From Streptococcus parasanguinis (lineage in GTDB: Bacteria > Bacillota > Bacilli > Lactobacillales > Streptococcaceae): a stretch of 64,000 nt of DNA. The stretch covers positions 1,516,501 through 1,580,500 of the forward strand of contig NZ_CP134147.1 in assembly GCF_032163505.1 (NCBI RefSeq). Reading direction: 5' to 3'. Position numbers and translations under genes: made by a program. The notes beneath the pieces are model-generated. The model searched no databases. It was given only the letters and a program-made list of their open reading frames with translations, and was not told the origin of the DNA. Positions 44,972 to 54,025 of the stretch are shown here, piece after piece (positions within the stretch are counted from its first letter, which is position 1; each line of letters opens with the position of its first letter).

Positions 44972-45685
44972 TCATAATAGTTTGTGTTTTTCTAGTAGTT
45001 TTTTGGTCTCTTCTTGTTCAGGTTGACCAAATTGAGCTGCAAGGCGCTCGCTCCAACTGTCCGTTGCACGCGCTCCAGCATAATCTGCCTGAACCTTGTC
45101 ATAGGCAGTCACAACTGATGGGTCTTGTTCTTGGTATTCTTCTTCAAAAGCAACCTGTTCCAATGGCAAACGTGGTTTCACTGCATGCTGCTGATTAGGT
45201 ACTCCAAGAGCAATCCCAAAAACAGGGTAGGTATAGTCTGGCAGACGGAAGAGTTCTGCGACTTCTTCTGAACAGTAGCGCAACATGCCGATAATCACTC
45301 CACCATAGCCAAGACTTTCAGCTGCCAATAGCGTATTTTGAGCTGCTAGAGCCGCATCCACTGAGGTGATCAGTAAGTTGTCCACCCCTTCAGGATGGAA
45401 ATCCCGCTCATGAAGTTTGACAGCTTTTTCAGCACGGTTTAAATCCCCAACAAAGAGGAGAAAGACGGCTGATTGGCGAATTGCTTCTTGAGGAAGCAAG
45501 TCATATAGAGCTTCTTTCTTTTCCTTGCTTTTGACCACAATCACAGAATAAGACTGAAAGTTTTTCCAACTTGATGCCATCTGCCCAGCTGATAAAATTT
45601 CCTTGAGGTCAGCTTCTTTGATGGCTTCTTCCTTAAAACGGCGAACAGAAAAATGAGATTTCATTAAACGGATGGTTTCATTCAT
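44972..45685 (-). CDS. FMN-dependent nitroreductase family protein
   Basis: Oxidoreductase of 237 residues of the NfsA-like flavin family. The FMN-binding N-terminus HFSVRRFKEEAI, the SSWKNFQSYSVIVV segment, and AAESLGYGGVIIGMLR near residue 125 are typical. The natural substrate is unknown; such enzymes reduce quinones, nitro compounds or flavins with NAD(P)H. The ATG overlaps the dnaI stop codon as ATGA, so it is translationally coupled to the replication genes, a common arrangement in streptococci. Confidence 0.88.
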   Translation of the reverse strand: MNETIRLMKSHFSVRRFKEEAIKEADLKEILSAGQMASSWKNFQSYSVIVVKSKEKKEALYDLLPQEAIRQSAVFLLFVGDLNRAEKAVKLHERDFHPEGVDNLLITSVDAALAAQNTLLAAESLGYGGVIIGMLRYCSEEVAELFRLPDYTYPVFGIALGVPNQQHAVKPRLPLEQVAFEEEYQEQDPSVVTAYDKVQADYAGARATDSWSERLAAQFGQPEQEETKKLLEKHKLL

Positions 45686-46581
45686 CGGCGATTGACTCCT
45701 TCCAGATGGATTTCCTTGGCTAAAAATTTCACGCGCTCCATGACCCGTTTGGCCTGCCAGGTTTCATCTCCATTGCGCGAAGCTGCAAAATGACGTTCCA
45801 ACTCTTCAAAATTAAAGTTAGAAGTAAAGAAGGTTGGGAGATTTTCCTGCATTCGGTGCTGCAAAATCACCTGTAAGATTTCATCTCGCACCCAGGCTGA
45901 CATCTGTTCCGCACCGATATCATCGAGAATTAAAATTTCGGCTTTTTTCACCTGATCGACAGTTTCTTTGACCAAGCCTGAACTGATGGCATTTTTGACA
46001 TCGATCGCAAAACTTGGGAAATGAAGTAAGGTAGTAGAGGCCTGGCGTTTTTCGGATAAATCATGAGCCAAGGCTGCCATCATGTAGCTCTTTCCTACTC
46101 CAAAATCACCATAGAGGTAGATCCCCTTTTGATATTCAGGATAGTTGGCCACAAAATTGGCTAATTCTTCAAAGGCCTCAAATCGTCCCTTATCATCGAG
46201 CTCTACCTTAGCTAGACTCGCCTCTTTCAAGGTTGAAGGGAGATTGATCAAGTTGAGACGTTGGTTGATCGCAGCTCGTTTTTGGGCTTCGATTAACTCT
46301 GGCGTTTCCTCATAAGCGACATCCGCATAGCCTTCATTCATGGTGAGGATGGGCTTATAACCTTTGGCAATATAATCCGGATCTCCCAATAAGAAACGGT
46401 TGCGTTCACTAATGTATTGATTAAATTTTGAAATACTACGACGAATTTCTTGCTCAGACAAAGACTGGTCCTTGATAAAGGCAGCCACTTCTTGGTCTGC
46501 CAAGATCTGTGCGACCAAATCCTCATAGTTAAATTGACGCGCACGGTTCATGTGAGACATGGTTTGACCTACACTTTCCAT
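45682..46581 (-). CDS. dnaI: Primosomal helicase loader DnaI
   Basis: AAA+ ATPase of 299 residues that loads the replicative helicase. An N-terminal helicase-binding domain (about 1-110) precedes the ATPase domain, with Walker A LYGDFGVGKSYMMAALA (about 158) and Walker B EILILDDIGAEQMSAW. AAGGAGGTGAG precedes the ATG. The gene directly follows dnaB (adjacent ends) and overlaps the nitroreductase gene. With dnaB it forms the Gram-positive helicase-loading module. Confidence 0.95.
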   Translation of the reverse strand: MESVGQTMSHMNRARQFNYEDLVAQILADQEVAAFIKDQSLSEQEIRRSISKFNQYISERNRFLLGDPDYIAKGYKPILTMNEGYADVAYEETPELIEAQKRAAINQRLNLINLPSTLKEASLAKVELDDKGRFEAFEELANFVANYPEYQKGIYLYGDFGVGKSYMMAALAHDLSEKRQASTTLLHFPSFAIDVKNAISSGLVKETVDQVKKAEILILDDIGAEQMSAWVRDEILQVILQHRMQENLPTFFTSNFNFEELERHFAASRNGDETWQAKRVMERVKFLAKEIHLEGVNRR

Positions 46582-47760
46582 CTACTCACCTCCTTGATTC
46601 AGTTTTTCTAATAGGCGTTGTTTCTCTTTAGCAAGATCCACCTTTTCTGCTTGACTGGTTTGATTTTGATAGTTTGGTTGGCTCCACTTGGGAACATTGC
46701 TGTGCTTGCCCTTGGCTGATGTAGGACTCGTCCCCTTGTTTCCTTGAGCTTTAGCTTGTTCCTGGCGTTCTCGAACTTTTAAAATCGCTAGTTCTGCACT
46801 GTTGACCCCTTGATAAGAAAAATCATTTCCCACCTTCAAAGCATACTTTTCATTGAGATTAGCAGACTGGGTCTTGTTAAAGGTCAACAACAAGATAATA
46901 TTGATCACCTCGTCTAGTAAGCCTAGATCAGCTAACTTGGATAAAGTCTTGCGTTCGCTCTGCGTAATGGTCGCATTGCGCGCCTTCTTAATCTCTGCTA
47001 GAAATTGTAGGCTGGATTTTGCCTTAGCTTCCCTCAGAATGGTTTCTTCCTGACGGCTATAGGACATGCGGGGTTGCTCTTGGCTCGCCTGAGCCAACTT
47101 TTGCTTCATTCTCTTTGGAGAGACAATCCGGTCTACAGCTGTTTCTTTGGCTAAAAGATAAGTTTCATACCAGGTCCATTGTTGCTCTTCTGCGATGGCA
47201 AAGAGGGCTAGGGTTGCTTCTCCTTCATCCGCAAAACGAAGTCCATCACGCCCCATCATTCGCTTAAACATCTCCATATCAAACTGCTGTTTCTTACTTG
47301 GAAGAACAGTCACCTCCCCAGCATCTAGTCCAAAGACTTGCGAGAAGGAAACTTGCCGTCTAGTTCCTAAAGAGCGTGCTGGGAGCAGATCCTCCACGGC
47401 CTTTTCCCCAATTTTTTTCTCAAGCAAGCGTTTATAGACGGCATTCGAAAAAAATTGTTCTGATTCAAGAGGAGCATGTAACTGAATGGTGATCCCAACT
47501 TCTTCCTCATAGAGATCGATCAACCCCATGGCAATTAACCGGTCAAAAGCCAGTAGCAACTGTGGAAATCCTATATTCAAATGATTGAGGATTTGAGCCA
47601 GTAAATATTGTTTTTCACCCTGACCATAAGAGGCGAGCAGATAACGATAAACCGTTACCGTTTCCGTCTCCAAAATAGGCAGGTAATATTGCTCCAATGC
47701 AGCCCCTGCCGGTGGAAGAAGATTATTTTTTAAAAATGCGAAAGGCGTATTGGGCTTCAT
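46582..47760 (-). CDS. dnaB: Replication initiation and membrane attachment protein DnaB
   Basis: Helicase co-loader of 392 residues (DnaB of Bacillus, not the helicase). N- and C-terminal DnaD/DnaB-like domains are recognisable: MLKRM-like MFKRMMGRDGLRFADEGEATL in the middle and LADLGLLDEVINIILLLTFNKTQSANLNEKYA near residues 285-316, the YxxxIxxxW-type DNA-binding helix region. The C-terminus is rich in Gln/Lys. It starts immediately after the nrdR stop and is followed at once by dnaI. Confidence 0.92.
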   Translation of the reverse strand: MKPNTPFAFLKNNLLPPAGAALEQYYLPILETETVTVYRYLLASYGQGEKQYLLAQILNHLNIGFPQLLLAFDRLIAMGLIDLYEEEVGITIQLHAPLESEQFFSNAVYKRLLEKKIGEKAVEDLLPARSLGTRRQVSFSQVFGLDAGEVTVLPSKKQQFDMEMFKRMMGRDGLRFADEGEATLALFAIAEEQQWTWYETYLLAKETAVDRIVSPKRMKQKLAQASQEQPRMSYSRQEETILREAKAKSSLQFLAEIKKARNATITQSERKTLSKLADLGLLDEVINIILLLTFNKTQSANLNEKYALKVGNDFSYQGVNSAELAILKVRERQEQAKAQGNKGTSPTSAKGKHSNVPKWSQPNYQNQTSQAEKVDLAKEKQRLLEKLNQGGE

Positions 47761-48234
47761 CTATTTTTCCTTTTTCTTCTTGGTTCCCTTCGTAATTTGT
47801 TTCAAGAGGGTCTCTAACTCACCGACATCCTTGAAACTCCGGTAAACACTAGCAAAACGGACATAGGTGATCTCATCTAGATCTGCTAACTCATCCATGA
47901 CCAACGAACCAATATATTCACTGTTGATTTCATTATCACTTTGGCTGCGAACCTTTTGCTCGATCCGGTTTACAATTTCTTCGATTTCGTCACTAGAAAC
48001 AGGCCGTTTTTGAGCTGAGCGGATAATACCATTAAAGATTTTATCACGAGAAAATTGCTCGCGTGTCCCATCCTTTTTGACGACCACTAGAGTCCGCTCT
48101 TCCACTCGTTCGTAGGTAGTAAAGCGATAATGGCACTCTTCGCATTCCCTGCGACGACGGATGGTATTCCCATCTTCAGCTTGTCGACTATCCACCACAC
48201 TAGACTTACTTCCACCACATTTTGGACAACGCAT
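47761..48234 (-). CDS. nrdR: Transcriptional repressor NrdR
   Basis: Zinc-ribbon/ATP-cone repressor of ribonucleotide reductase genes, 157 residues. Zinc ligands are CPKC (residues 3-6) and CEEC (about 31-34), followed by the ATP-cone [20 protein letters not shown] (about 50-69). Both the length and sequence are standard. Its stop is immediately followed by the dnaB start, so dNTP supply and replication initiation genes share a transcript with dnaI and the nitroreductase gene. Confidence 0.96.
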   Translation of the reverse strand: MRCPKCGGSKSSVVDSRQAEDGNTIRRRRECEECHYRFTTYERVEERTLVVVKKDGTREQFSRDKIFNGIIRSAQKRPVSSDEIEEIVNRIEQKVRSQSDNEINSEYIGSLVMDELADLDEITYVRFASVYRSFKDVGELETLLKQITKGTKKKKEK

Positions 48235-48344
48235 TTGCTACCTCCTTAAACTGTTTTAACACTTCATTTTACCATAAATTGAATCGTAAAGAAAGCAGAA
48301 GAACAGGAGAATCCCCTATACTTGCTCCTCATTGATCCATAAAA

Positions 48345-48390
48345 AAGAGTCGAAGGACGATTGAATAAAATCGTTTTCCTTTCGACTCTC
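48345..48390 (-). terminator. Terminator after the EEP-fold hydrolase
   Basis: Long stem GAGTCGAA...CGATT / AATCG...TTCGACTC followed by six T residues on the minus strand. Confidence 0.85.
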
Positions 48391-48398
48391 CATTTATA

Positions 48399-49211
48399 TT
48401 AAAGCGATAATTCAGCTTCTAAGCCATAGTGATCACTGACATGGGGTTTGTTTTGACCATCAAAAATGACATGTAGACGCTGGATGTCCCATTCTGGACT
48501 TGCAAAGACGTAATCGATTCGCAATGGAACTTGATTATCCGTCCAGCCATCGATTCCAGGACCTACAGTATAAGTCCCCTTTGTTTCTTTGGCTTCGATA
48601 AAACTATCTTGAAGTTTTAGCGAACTGGATAGAATCGTTTCATACCCTTCTTGACCAGCAGGATTATTGAAATCACCAGCTAGAATAAAAGGTTTGCCTA
48701 CTTGGCTGAAGTAGTTCTCAATGCGTGGCCACTCAAATTGGAAACCTTTGTCCCACCAAGAAAGATGGACGCTGGCAACAGCAATCTCTTTGCCATCTAC
48801 ACTTGTATGGGCAACGGCTACTCGACGAGTATGGTAGTCCGTTGGATCATCCATATTGGATACCAAAATCTCATCCGCCTTCAAGGGTTGACGCGAAAGA
48901 ACGGCTACACCCTCATTGAGGTGATCATAGCCAATATGGTTGTAGGCCCAAGTCCAATAATAGTGGAGTCCTTGAGCAGCTAACTCTTCAACCAATACGC
49001 GAACAAAGTGATCCTTGTGAATCGCTACAGATGACGGCAAGGCTTGATAATACTCATCTGTTTCGACTGCTTCTGAGGCCATTTCTTGATTGACCTCTTG
49101 GAAACAGATCACATCATATTGCGCTTCTAAAATTTGTTCCTTGAGGGTTTCAAATTTTTGCTGAGCATTCTCTTCCATCCAACTATGGGAATTTAATGTT
49201 AAAAATTTCAT
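48399..49211 (-). CDS. Endonuclease/exonuclease/phosphatase-family hydrolase
   Basis: Cytoplasmic hydrolase of 270 residues with the EEP fold. Metal and catalytic residues appear in CFQEVNQE, VHLSWWD, LAGDFNNPAG and KPHVSDHYGL. There is no signal peptide, in contrast to the wall nuclease at 1.8-4.1 kb. The substrate could be a nucleic acid or a sugar or lipid phosphate; it cannot be decided here. I chose the ATG that starts MKFLTLNSHSW, with AAGGAG upstream, over a longer frame without a ribosome-binding site. It lies downstream of ptsG. Confidence 0.85.
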   Translation of the reverse strand: MKFLTLNSHSWMEENAQQKFETLKEQILEAQYDVICFQEVNQEMASEAVETDEYYQALPSSVAIHKDHFVRVLVEELAAQGLHYYWTWAYNHIGYDHLNEGVAVLSRQPLKADEILVSNMDDPTDYHTRRVAVAHTSVDGKEIAVASVHLSWWDKGFQFEWPRIENYFSQVGKPFILAGDFNNPAGQEGYETILSSSLKLQDSFIEAKETKGTYTVGPGIDGWTDNQVPLRIDYVFASPEWDIQRLHVIFDGQNKPHVSDHYGLEAELSL

Positions 49212-49249
49212 CCCCTGATTTCTCCTTCTCTCCAAATCAAGAAACGGCA

Positions 49250-49278
49250 AGAGGCCGGGTGCACTGTCCCAACCTCAT
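49250..49278 (-). terminator. Weak terminator after ptsG
   Basis: GAGG..GGG...CCC..CCTC hairpin on the minus strand without a good T-run. Read-through into the EEP-fold gene is likely. Confidence 0.45.
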
Positions 49279-49296
49279 TTTCTTTGCCGACGTCTC

Positions 49297-51492
49297 TTAT
49301 AATTCGACCGTTGCAACTGGCGCATTTGCTGCCAATTTACCTGTATGTTCGACCTTAACCGATTTAATCGCATCTGCATTTGTGAAGACAACAATTGTTG
49401 AAGTTTCACGACCAGCTGCACGGATTGCATCAAGGTCTGCTTCTACCAAGAGGTCCCCAGCAGCCACTGTTTGACCTTCAGAAACTTTAACCTCGAATGG
49501 TTTTCCTTCAAGACTAACTGTATCTAGACCGATATGAACCAAGACTTCCAAACCATTATCTGTTACCAAACCAAGGGCATGTTTGGTTGGGAAGACACTA
49601 GTAACTTTACCAGCAACTGGTGAAACGATGTGGCCATTTTCAGGCTCAACTGCAAATCCGTCTCCCATCATTTTTTGTGAGAATACAGGATCTTTCACAT
49701 CTTCGATGTTGATCACTTCACCATCTGCAACAGAGTTAACTTCATCAGTTACCCCTTTAAAGGTTGCTTCAGCCTTTTGAACTGCTGTCATTTGGCTAGG
49801 AAGTGTTTCAGGAATAACTTCACCTGAATCAAGAACGTCTTGGATATCAGATTTCAATACGTCAGCTTTAGGTCCGTAGATCGCTTGGACACCTTGTCCT
49901 TTCATGACAAGACCCATAGCGCCTTCAGCTTTCCATTGTTCTTCTGTTCCGACTTTTTCAGCGTCCTTAACGGTTACACGAAGACGAGTCATACATGCGT
50001 CAACGTCTACGATATTGGCACGTCCACCAAGAAGGTTAATAATGTTAATGACTTGTGAGCTTGCTGAGCTTGTAGCTGCACCTGCTGCTGCACCATCTCC
50101 TGCAGGGGCATCATCATTTTGTTCATAGTTACCGTTACGTCCTGGAGTTGCATAATTGAATTTCTTAATCATGAAGTTAGCAATGAAGTACATGATAAAG
50201 GCAAAGAGGACTGTTACCCATACAAAGTTAAAGATATCTAATGCCAAACCAGCATTGATGGCCATTGGGGTACGTGTCAAGAATTCGATTGAACCGAATG
50301 AGTGGACACGAAGGTGAACCAAGTCAGCCATTGCAAAGGCAGCCCCTTGAACAAGAGCATAGATGATGTACAATGGTGTAGCAATAAACATGAACATGTA
50401 TTCAATTGGTTCTGTTACACCTGTCAAGAATGTTGCAAGGGCAGTTGCAAAAAGCATCCCTTTGTATTTTTCTTTTTTATCTGGATCCACATTGCGGTAG
50501 ATGGCAACCACGATCCCCATCAAGATACCAAATGATCCGATCATTTGACCAACTTTGAAACGAGCTGGTGTGTAAGCATGAAGCAAGTGTTGGTATTGGC
50601 TAGGATCAGCTTTCTTCAAGTTGACAAGGTCTGTTACCCAAGCCAACCAAAGTGGATCTTGTCCAAATACAGTTGTTCCTTTGGCAGCACCTGTAAGAAC
50701 TTGGTAGCTACCACCCAATTGAGTATAGTTGATTGGAATGGTCAACATGTGGTGAAGACCAAATGGCAAGAGAAGACGTTCCAAGGTACCAAACAAGAAT
50801 GGTGCCAATACTGGAGCTGTTGATTGTGAGTTGGCGATCCAAACACCAAATCCATTAATTCCTGATTGAACTACTGGCCACAAGGCTGACAAAACCAAGG
50901 CTGTGAGTGCTGAACGTACGATAACAACGAATGGTACAAAGCGTTTCCCGTTGAAGAAAGAAAGGGCTTCTGGGAGTTTACGGTAGTTGTAGTATTTATT
51001 GAAGGCAGTTGCTCCAACGAAACCTGAGATAATCCCTACAAATACCCCCATATTAAGGGCTGGTGCTTCAAGAACACTGATGAAATAGTCCGCAACTTTA
51101 ATCGATCCACCGAAGATTGTGTGAACCGTTGCAGTTTTATCAGCTAACGTTGCAGATGTCACTCCGAAAACTGCACCGGTAATACGGTTAATCAAGATGA
51201 AAGAGAGACCAGCTGCAAAGGCACCCCCTGCACGTTCTTTGGCCCAGCTACCACCGATAGCAAGGGCAAAGAGGATGTGAAGGTTTCCGATAACCCCCCA
51301 ACCGATTTGTTCGAGAATTCCACCTGTAATAACAAGTGGAGCTAAATTCGGGTTGATCATAGGGATTGATTTCCCGATTGAAATCATCAACCCAGCCGCT
51401 GGCATGACAGCGATAACGACCATCAAGGCCTTACCGAACTTCTGCCAGAATTCAAAGCTAAATAAACTTTTGAATGATCCTTTGTTCATCAT
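49297..51492 (-). CDS. ptsG: PTS glucose-type transporter, EIICBA
   Basis: Phosphotransferase permease of 731 residues that imports and phosphorylates glucose. Domain order is IIC (about 1-430, ten or so membrane segments with LERLLLPFGLHHML and TGVTEPIEYMFMF), IIB (about 480-555, phospho-Cys in DVDACMTRLRVTV), then IIA (about 590-731, phospho-His in VLVHIGLDTVSLEG). Two ATGs are adjacent after AGGAGG, so the start is uncertain by one codon. Cre-like boxes flank its promoter, consistent with catabolite-linked control. The EEP-fold hydrolase follows. Confidence 0.93.
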   Translation of the reverse strand: MMNKGSFKSLFSFEFWQKFGKALMVVIAVMPAAGLMISIGKSIPMINPNLAPLVITGGILEQIGWGVIGNLHILFALAIGGSWAKERAGGAFAAGLSFILINRITGAVFGVTSATLADKTATVHTIFGGSIKVADYFISVLEAPALNMGVFVGIISGFVGATAFNKYYNYRKLPEALSFFNGKRFVPFVVIVRSALTALVLSALWPVVQSGINGFGVWIANSQSTAPVLAPFLFGTLERLLLPFGLHHMLTIPINYTQLGGSYQVLTGAAKGTTVFGQDPLWLAWVTDLVNLKKADPSQYQHLLHAYTPARFKVGQMIGSFGILMGIVVAIYRNVDPDKKEKYKGMLFATALATFLTGVTEPIEYMFMFIATPLYIIYALVQGAAFAMADLVHLRVHSFGSIEFLTRTPMAINAGLALDIFNFVWVTVLFAFIMYFIANFMIKKFNYATPGRNGNYEQNDDAPAGDGAAAGAATSSASSQVINIINLLGGRANIVDVDACMTRLRVTVKDAEKVGTEEQWKAEGAMGLVMKGQGVQAIYGPKADVLKSDIQDVLDSGEVIPETLPSQMTAVQKAEATFKGVTDEVNSVADGEVINIEDVKDPVFSQKMMGDGFAVEPENGHIVSPVAGKVTSVFPTKHALGLVTDNGLEVLVHIGLDTVSLEGKPFEVKVSEGQTVAAGDLLVEADLDAIRAAGRETSTIVVFTNADAIKSVKVEHTGKLAANAPVATVEL

Positions 51493-51527
51493 TCAACCTC
51501 CTTATATTGTTTAAGGCTTTGTTTTAA

Positions 51528-51582
51528 GAAAACGTTTGCGCTTAATTTGTTTCTAGTATACCACATTTTAAAAATTTGTAAA
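51528..51582 (-). promoter_or_regulatory. ptsG promoter with downstream cre-like site
   Basis: TTTACA (51577-51582) and an extended TGGTATACT -10 (TATACT 51555-51560) are spaced by 16 bp on the minus strand. The box GCAAACGTTTTC (51528-51539) lies about 20 nt past the -10, a blocking position for CcpA. Confidence 0.65.
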
Positions 51583-51667
51583 GCCTTACATTCATTTTTT
51601 TCTCTAAATTTTATCTTTTTTTATCTTTTTTAAGCCAAATCCTTTTTAAAGCTCATTCTTTTTCAAC

Positions 51668-51679
51668 GCAAACGTTTTC
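51668..51679 (+). promoter_or_regulatory. Second cre-like box upstream of the ptsG promoter
   Basis: GCAAACGTTTTC, the same 12 bases as the promoter-proximal box but in the opposite orientation, about 90 bp upstream of the -35 element. It could allow paired binding or serve as an upstream site. Confidence 0.45.
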
Positions 51680-51689
51680 CTTTAGACAT

Positions 51690-51724
51690 AAAAATATTCG
51701 AACCCTCTAAGGGTTCGAATATTT
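51690..51724 (-). terminator. Terminator after ritR
   Basis: AATATTCGAACCC...GGGTTCGAATATT stem followed by T-rich sequence on the minus strand, overlapping the end of ritR. Confidence 0.85.
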
Positions 51725-52422
51725 TATTCTAATGCGTCTTGCATGGCATAGCCAATCCCACGAACGGTCTTAATATAGCTTTTTTGACCGGGTAGATCAA
51801 TTTTCCCACGGAGATAACGGATATAGACGTCAACAATATTAGTCTCACCTGTACTCTCGTACTTCCAGACACTTTCCAACAACTGATCTCGTGTCACCAC
51901 CCCTTTGCTTCCCATCAGAGTCGCTAAGAGATCATACTCTCTGCGGGTTAAACTAATCATGTCTTTCCCACGATAAACGGTATGGTGTTCCACATCAATG
52001 CGCAAATTGCGGTATGATGTTGGGATTTTCATCTGGCTACAATGTTGGTCAATATAATCACGTCCTCTAAAAATGGCTGTGATCTTATCTACCAAATCGC
52101 TGATAATAAAGGGTTTGACCATATAGGAAACAGCAAAGCGCTGAATACTCTCTTTGTGCTCAGCAATTTTTTCGCGGCTATCCAAAACAATCAAAACAGA
52201 AGCTGGGCGAATCTGACTGATTTCCTCTGCGAATCTTTCACCAGACATATCTGACAAATCGTAATTAAACAAGATCAGATCATATTTGGTCGCAGCAATC
52301 AAGGCCAGACCCGCTTTTCCATCCTCGACCACATCAACTTGGTACCCTTCTTTTTGAAGTTCCAAATCAATGAAGCGAGCAATTTGCTTCTCATTTTCTA
52401 CTAGTAGAACTCGTTTGACCAT
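51724..52422 (-). CDS. ritR: Orphan response regulator RitR
   Basis: OmpR/PhoB-type regulator of 232 residues with a receiver domain (1-120) and a winged-helix DNA-binding domain (about 130-230, TRREYDLLATLMG and IDLPGQKSYIKTVRGIGYAM). The phosphoacceptor position is Asn53 (LILFNYDLSDMSG), so it cannot be phosphorylated there. Cys128 in the linker (YIDQHCSQMK) matches the redox switch Cys of pneumococcal RitR, which represses iron uptake. No sensor kinase is adjacent. It lies 9 nt downstream of gnd, the same arrangement as in pneumococcus. Confidence 0.92.
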   Translation of the reverse strand: MVKRVLLVENEKQIARFIDLELQKEGYQVDVVEDGKAGLALIAATKYDLILFNYDLSDMSGERFAEEISQIRPASVLIVLDSREKIAEHKESIQRFAVSYMVKPFIISDLVDKITAIFRGRDYIDQHCSQMKIPTSYRNLRIDVEHHTVYRGKDMISLTRREYDLLATLMGSKGVVTRDQLLESVWKYESTGETNIVDVYIRYLRGKIDLPGQKSYIKTVRGIGYAMQDALE

Positions 52423-52431
52423 AGAGCAAGA

Positions 52432-53856
52432 TTATTTTTCATCGTACCAAGAATAGTGGAAGGTACCTTCTTTGTCTTTACGTTGGTATGTGTGAGCACC
52501 AAAGTAGTCACGTTGTGCTTGGATCAAGTTCGCTGGAAGATCCGCTGAACGGTAGCTATCGAAGTAAGTGATGGCTGCTGAGAAGGTTGGTACAGGTACA
52601 CCTGCTTGAACAGCAAGAGCTACGATATCACGAACAGATTGTTGGTACTTAGCAGTGACATCCAAGAAGTACTCATCCAATAGAAGGTTAGCAAGATCTG
52701 CATCGCGGTTGTAAGCATCTGTGATCTTTTGCAAGAAACGAGAACGGATGATACATCCATCGCGCCAGATAGATGCGATGTCCGCAAATGGTAAGTTCCA
52801 GTTGTTTTCTTTAGAAGCAACACGCAATTGCGCAAAACCTTGTGCGTAAGAGATGATTTTTGAGAAGTAAAGGGCTTGACGAATTTTTTCGATCAACTCA
52901 GCCTTGTCTCCTTCAAATTTGAATGCAGCTGGTTTTGGAAGAACCTTGCTAGCGTGTACACGTTCTTCTTTGTAGGCAGAGATGTAACGGGCAAATACTG
53001 ACTCAGTGATGAGTGACAACGGCACACCAAGGTCAAGCGCTGATTGGCTAGTCCATTTACCAGTTCCTTTGTTTCCTGCAGCGTCCAAGATGTAGTCTAC
53101 GATTGGTCCATCTTGACCTTCGTCGTCTTTGCGTTTCAAGATATCCGCAGTGATTTCGATCAAGTAGCTGTCCAATTCACCCTTGTTCCATTCAGTGAAG
53201 ATTTCAGCCATGTCTTCTGCAGAAAGTCCAAGCAAGTGTTGCATGAGGTCATAGCTTTCTGCGATCAATTGCATATCCCCGTACTCGATCCCGTTGTGGA
53301 CCATTTTCACGTAGTGACCAGCTCCATCAGGACCGATGTAAGTCACACATGGTTTTCCATCTTCAGGCGCTTTTGCAGAGATTTCTTCAAGAACGTCAGC
53401 TACCAAGTCATACGCTTCTTTTTGCCCACCAGGCATGATTGAAGGACCTTCAAGGGCACCTTTTTCCCCACCAGATACACCAGTACCAATAAAGTTGATT
53501 CCTGAGTTCGCCAATTCTTCATTACGACGGATGGTATCTTTATAGAAAGTATTTCCTCCGTCGATCAAGATGTCACCTTTATCCAAGTGTGGAAGAAGGG
53601 CTTGGATAGTTGCGTCTGTACCAGGTCCTGCTTGAACCATGAGCATGATACGACGTGGTTTTTCGATTGAGTTTACGAAGCTTTCGATATCATAGCTTGG
53701 CACAAAGTTTTTATCAGGGTGGCAAGCAATTACATCTTCTGTTTTTTCTTTACTACGGTTATAAATGGCAACTGTGTAGCCACGAGATTCGATATTAAGG
53801 GCAAGGTTACGACCCATTACGGCCATACCAACAACACCAAAGTTTGCTTTAGTCAT
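52432..53856 (-). CDS. gnd: 6-phosphogluconate dehydrogenase, decarboxylating
   Basis: Pentose phosphate enzyme of 474 residues giving ribulose 5-phosphate and NADPH. The NADP-binding N-terminus [21 protein letters not shown], the catalytic [19 protein letters not shown] (about 128-146), the catalytic Lys in [16 protein letters not shown], and the C-terminal YFGAHTYQR are present. I chose the ATG after GAGGAG (MTKANFG), not the longer frame. ritR follows after 9 nt, linking NADPH production with a redox-sensing regulator in one transcript. Confidence 0.95.
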   Translation of the reverse strand: MTKANFGVVGMAVMGRNLALNIESRGYTVAIYNRSKEKTEDVIACHPDKNFVPSYDIESFVNSIEKPRRIMLMVQAGPGTDATIQALLPHLDKGDILIDGGNTFYKDTIRRNEELANSGINFIGTGVSGGEKGALEGPSIMPGGQKEAYDLVADVLEEISAKAPEDGKPCVTYIGPDGAGHYVKMVHNGIEYGDMQLIAESYDLMQHLLGLSAEDMAEIFTEWNKGELDSYLIEITADILKRKDDEGQDGPIVDYILDAAGNKGTGKWTSQSALDLGVPLSLITESVFARYISAYKEERVHASKVLPKPAAFKFEGDKAELIEKIRQALYFSKIISYAQGFAQLRVASKENNWNLPFADIASIWRDGCIIRSRFLQKITDAYNRDADLANLLLDEYFLDVTAKYQQSVRDIVALAVQAGVPVPTFSAAITYFDSYRSADLPANLIQAQRDYFGAHTYQRKDKEGTFHYSWYDEK

Positions 53857-53982
53857 GTGACACTCCTCTTTATAGTTTGCCTTTATTCTACCATTTTTCC
53901 TCCTCAAAAGAAAGCAGAAAATAGCTTCCCGCCTTCTCCAAGAGGGAGAAGATCATGCAAGTCATTTGATCTTAAAAACAAA

Positions 53983-54012
53983 AGTGCCCGAGAAACAGTT
54001 CTCAGACACTTC
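53983..54012 (-). terminator. Terminator after the flotillin gene
   Basis: AAGTGTCTGAGAAC...TTCTCGGGCACTT hairpin with TTTTG on the minus strand. Confidence 0.7.
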
Positions 54013-54025
54013 TTGATGAATGGCA

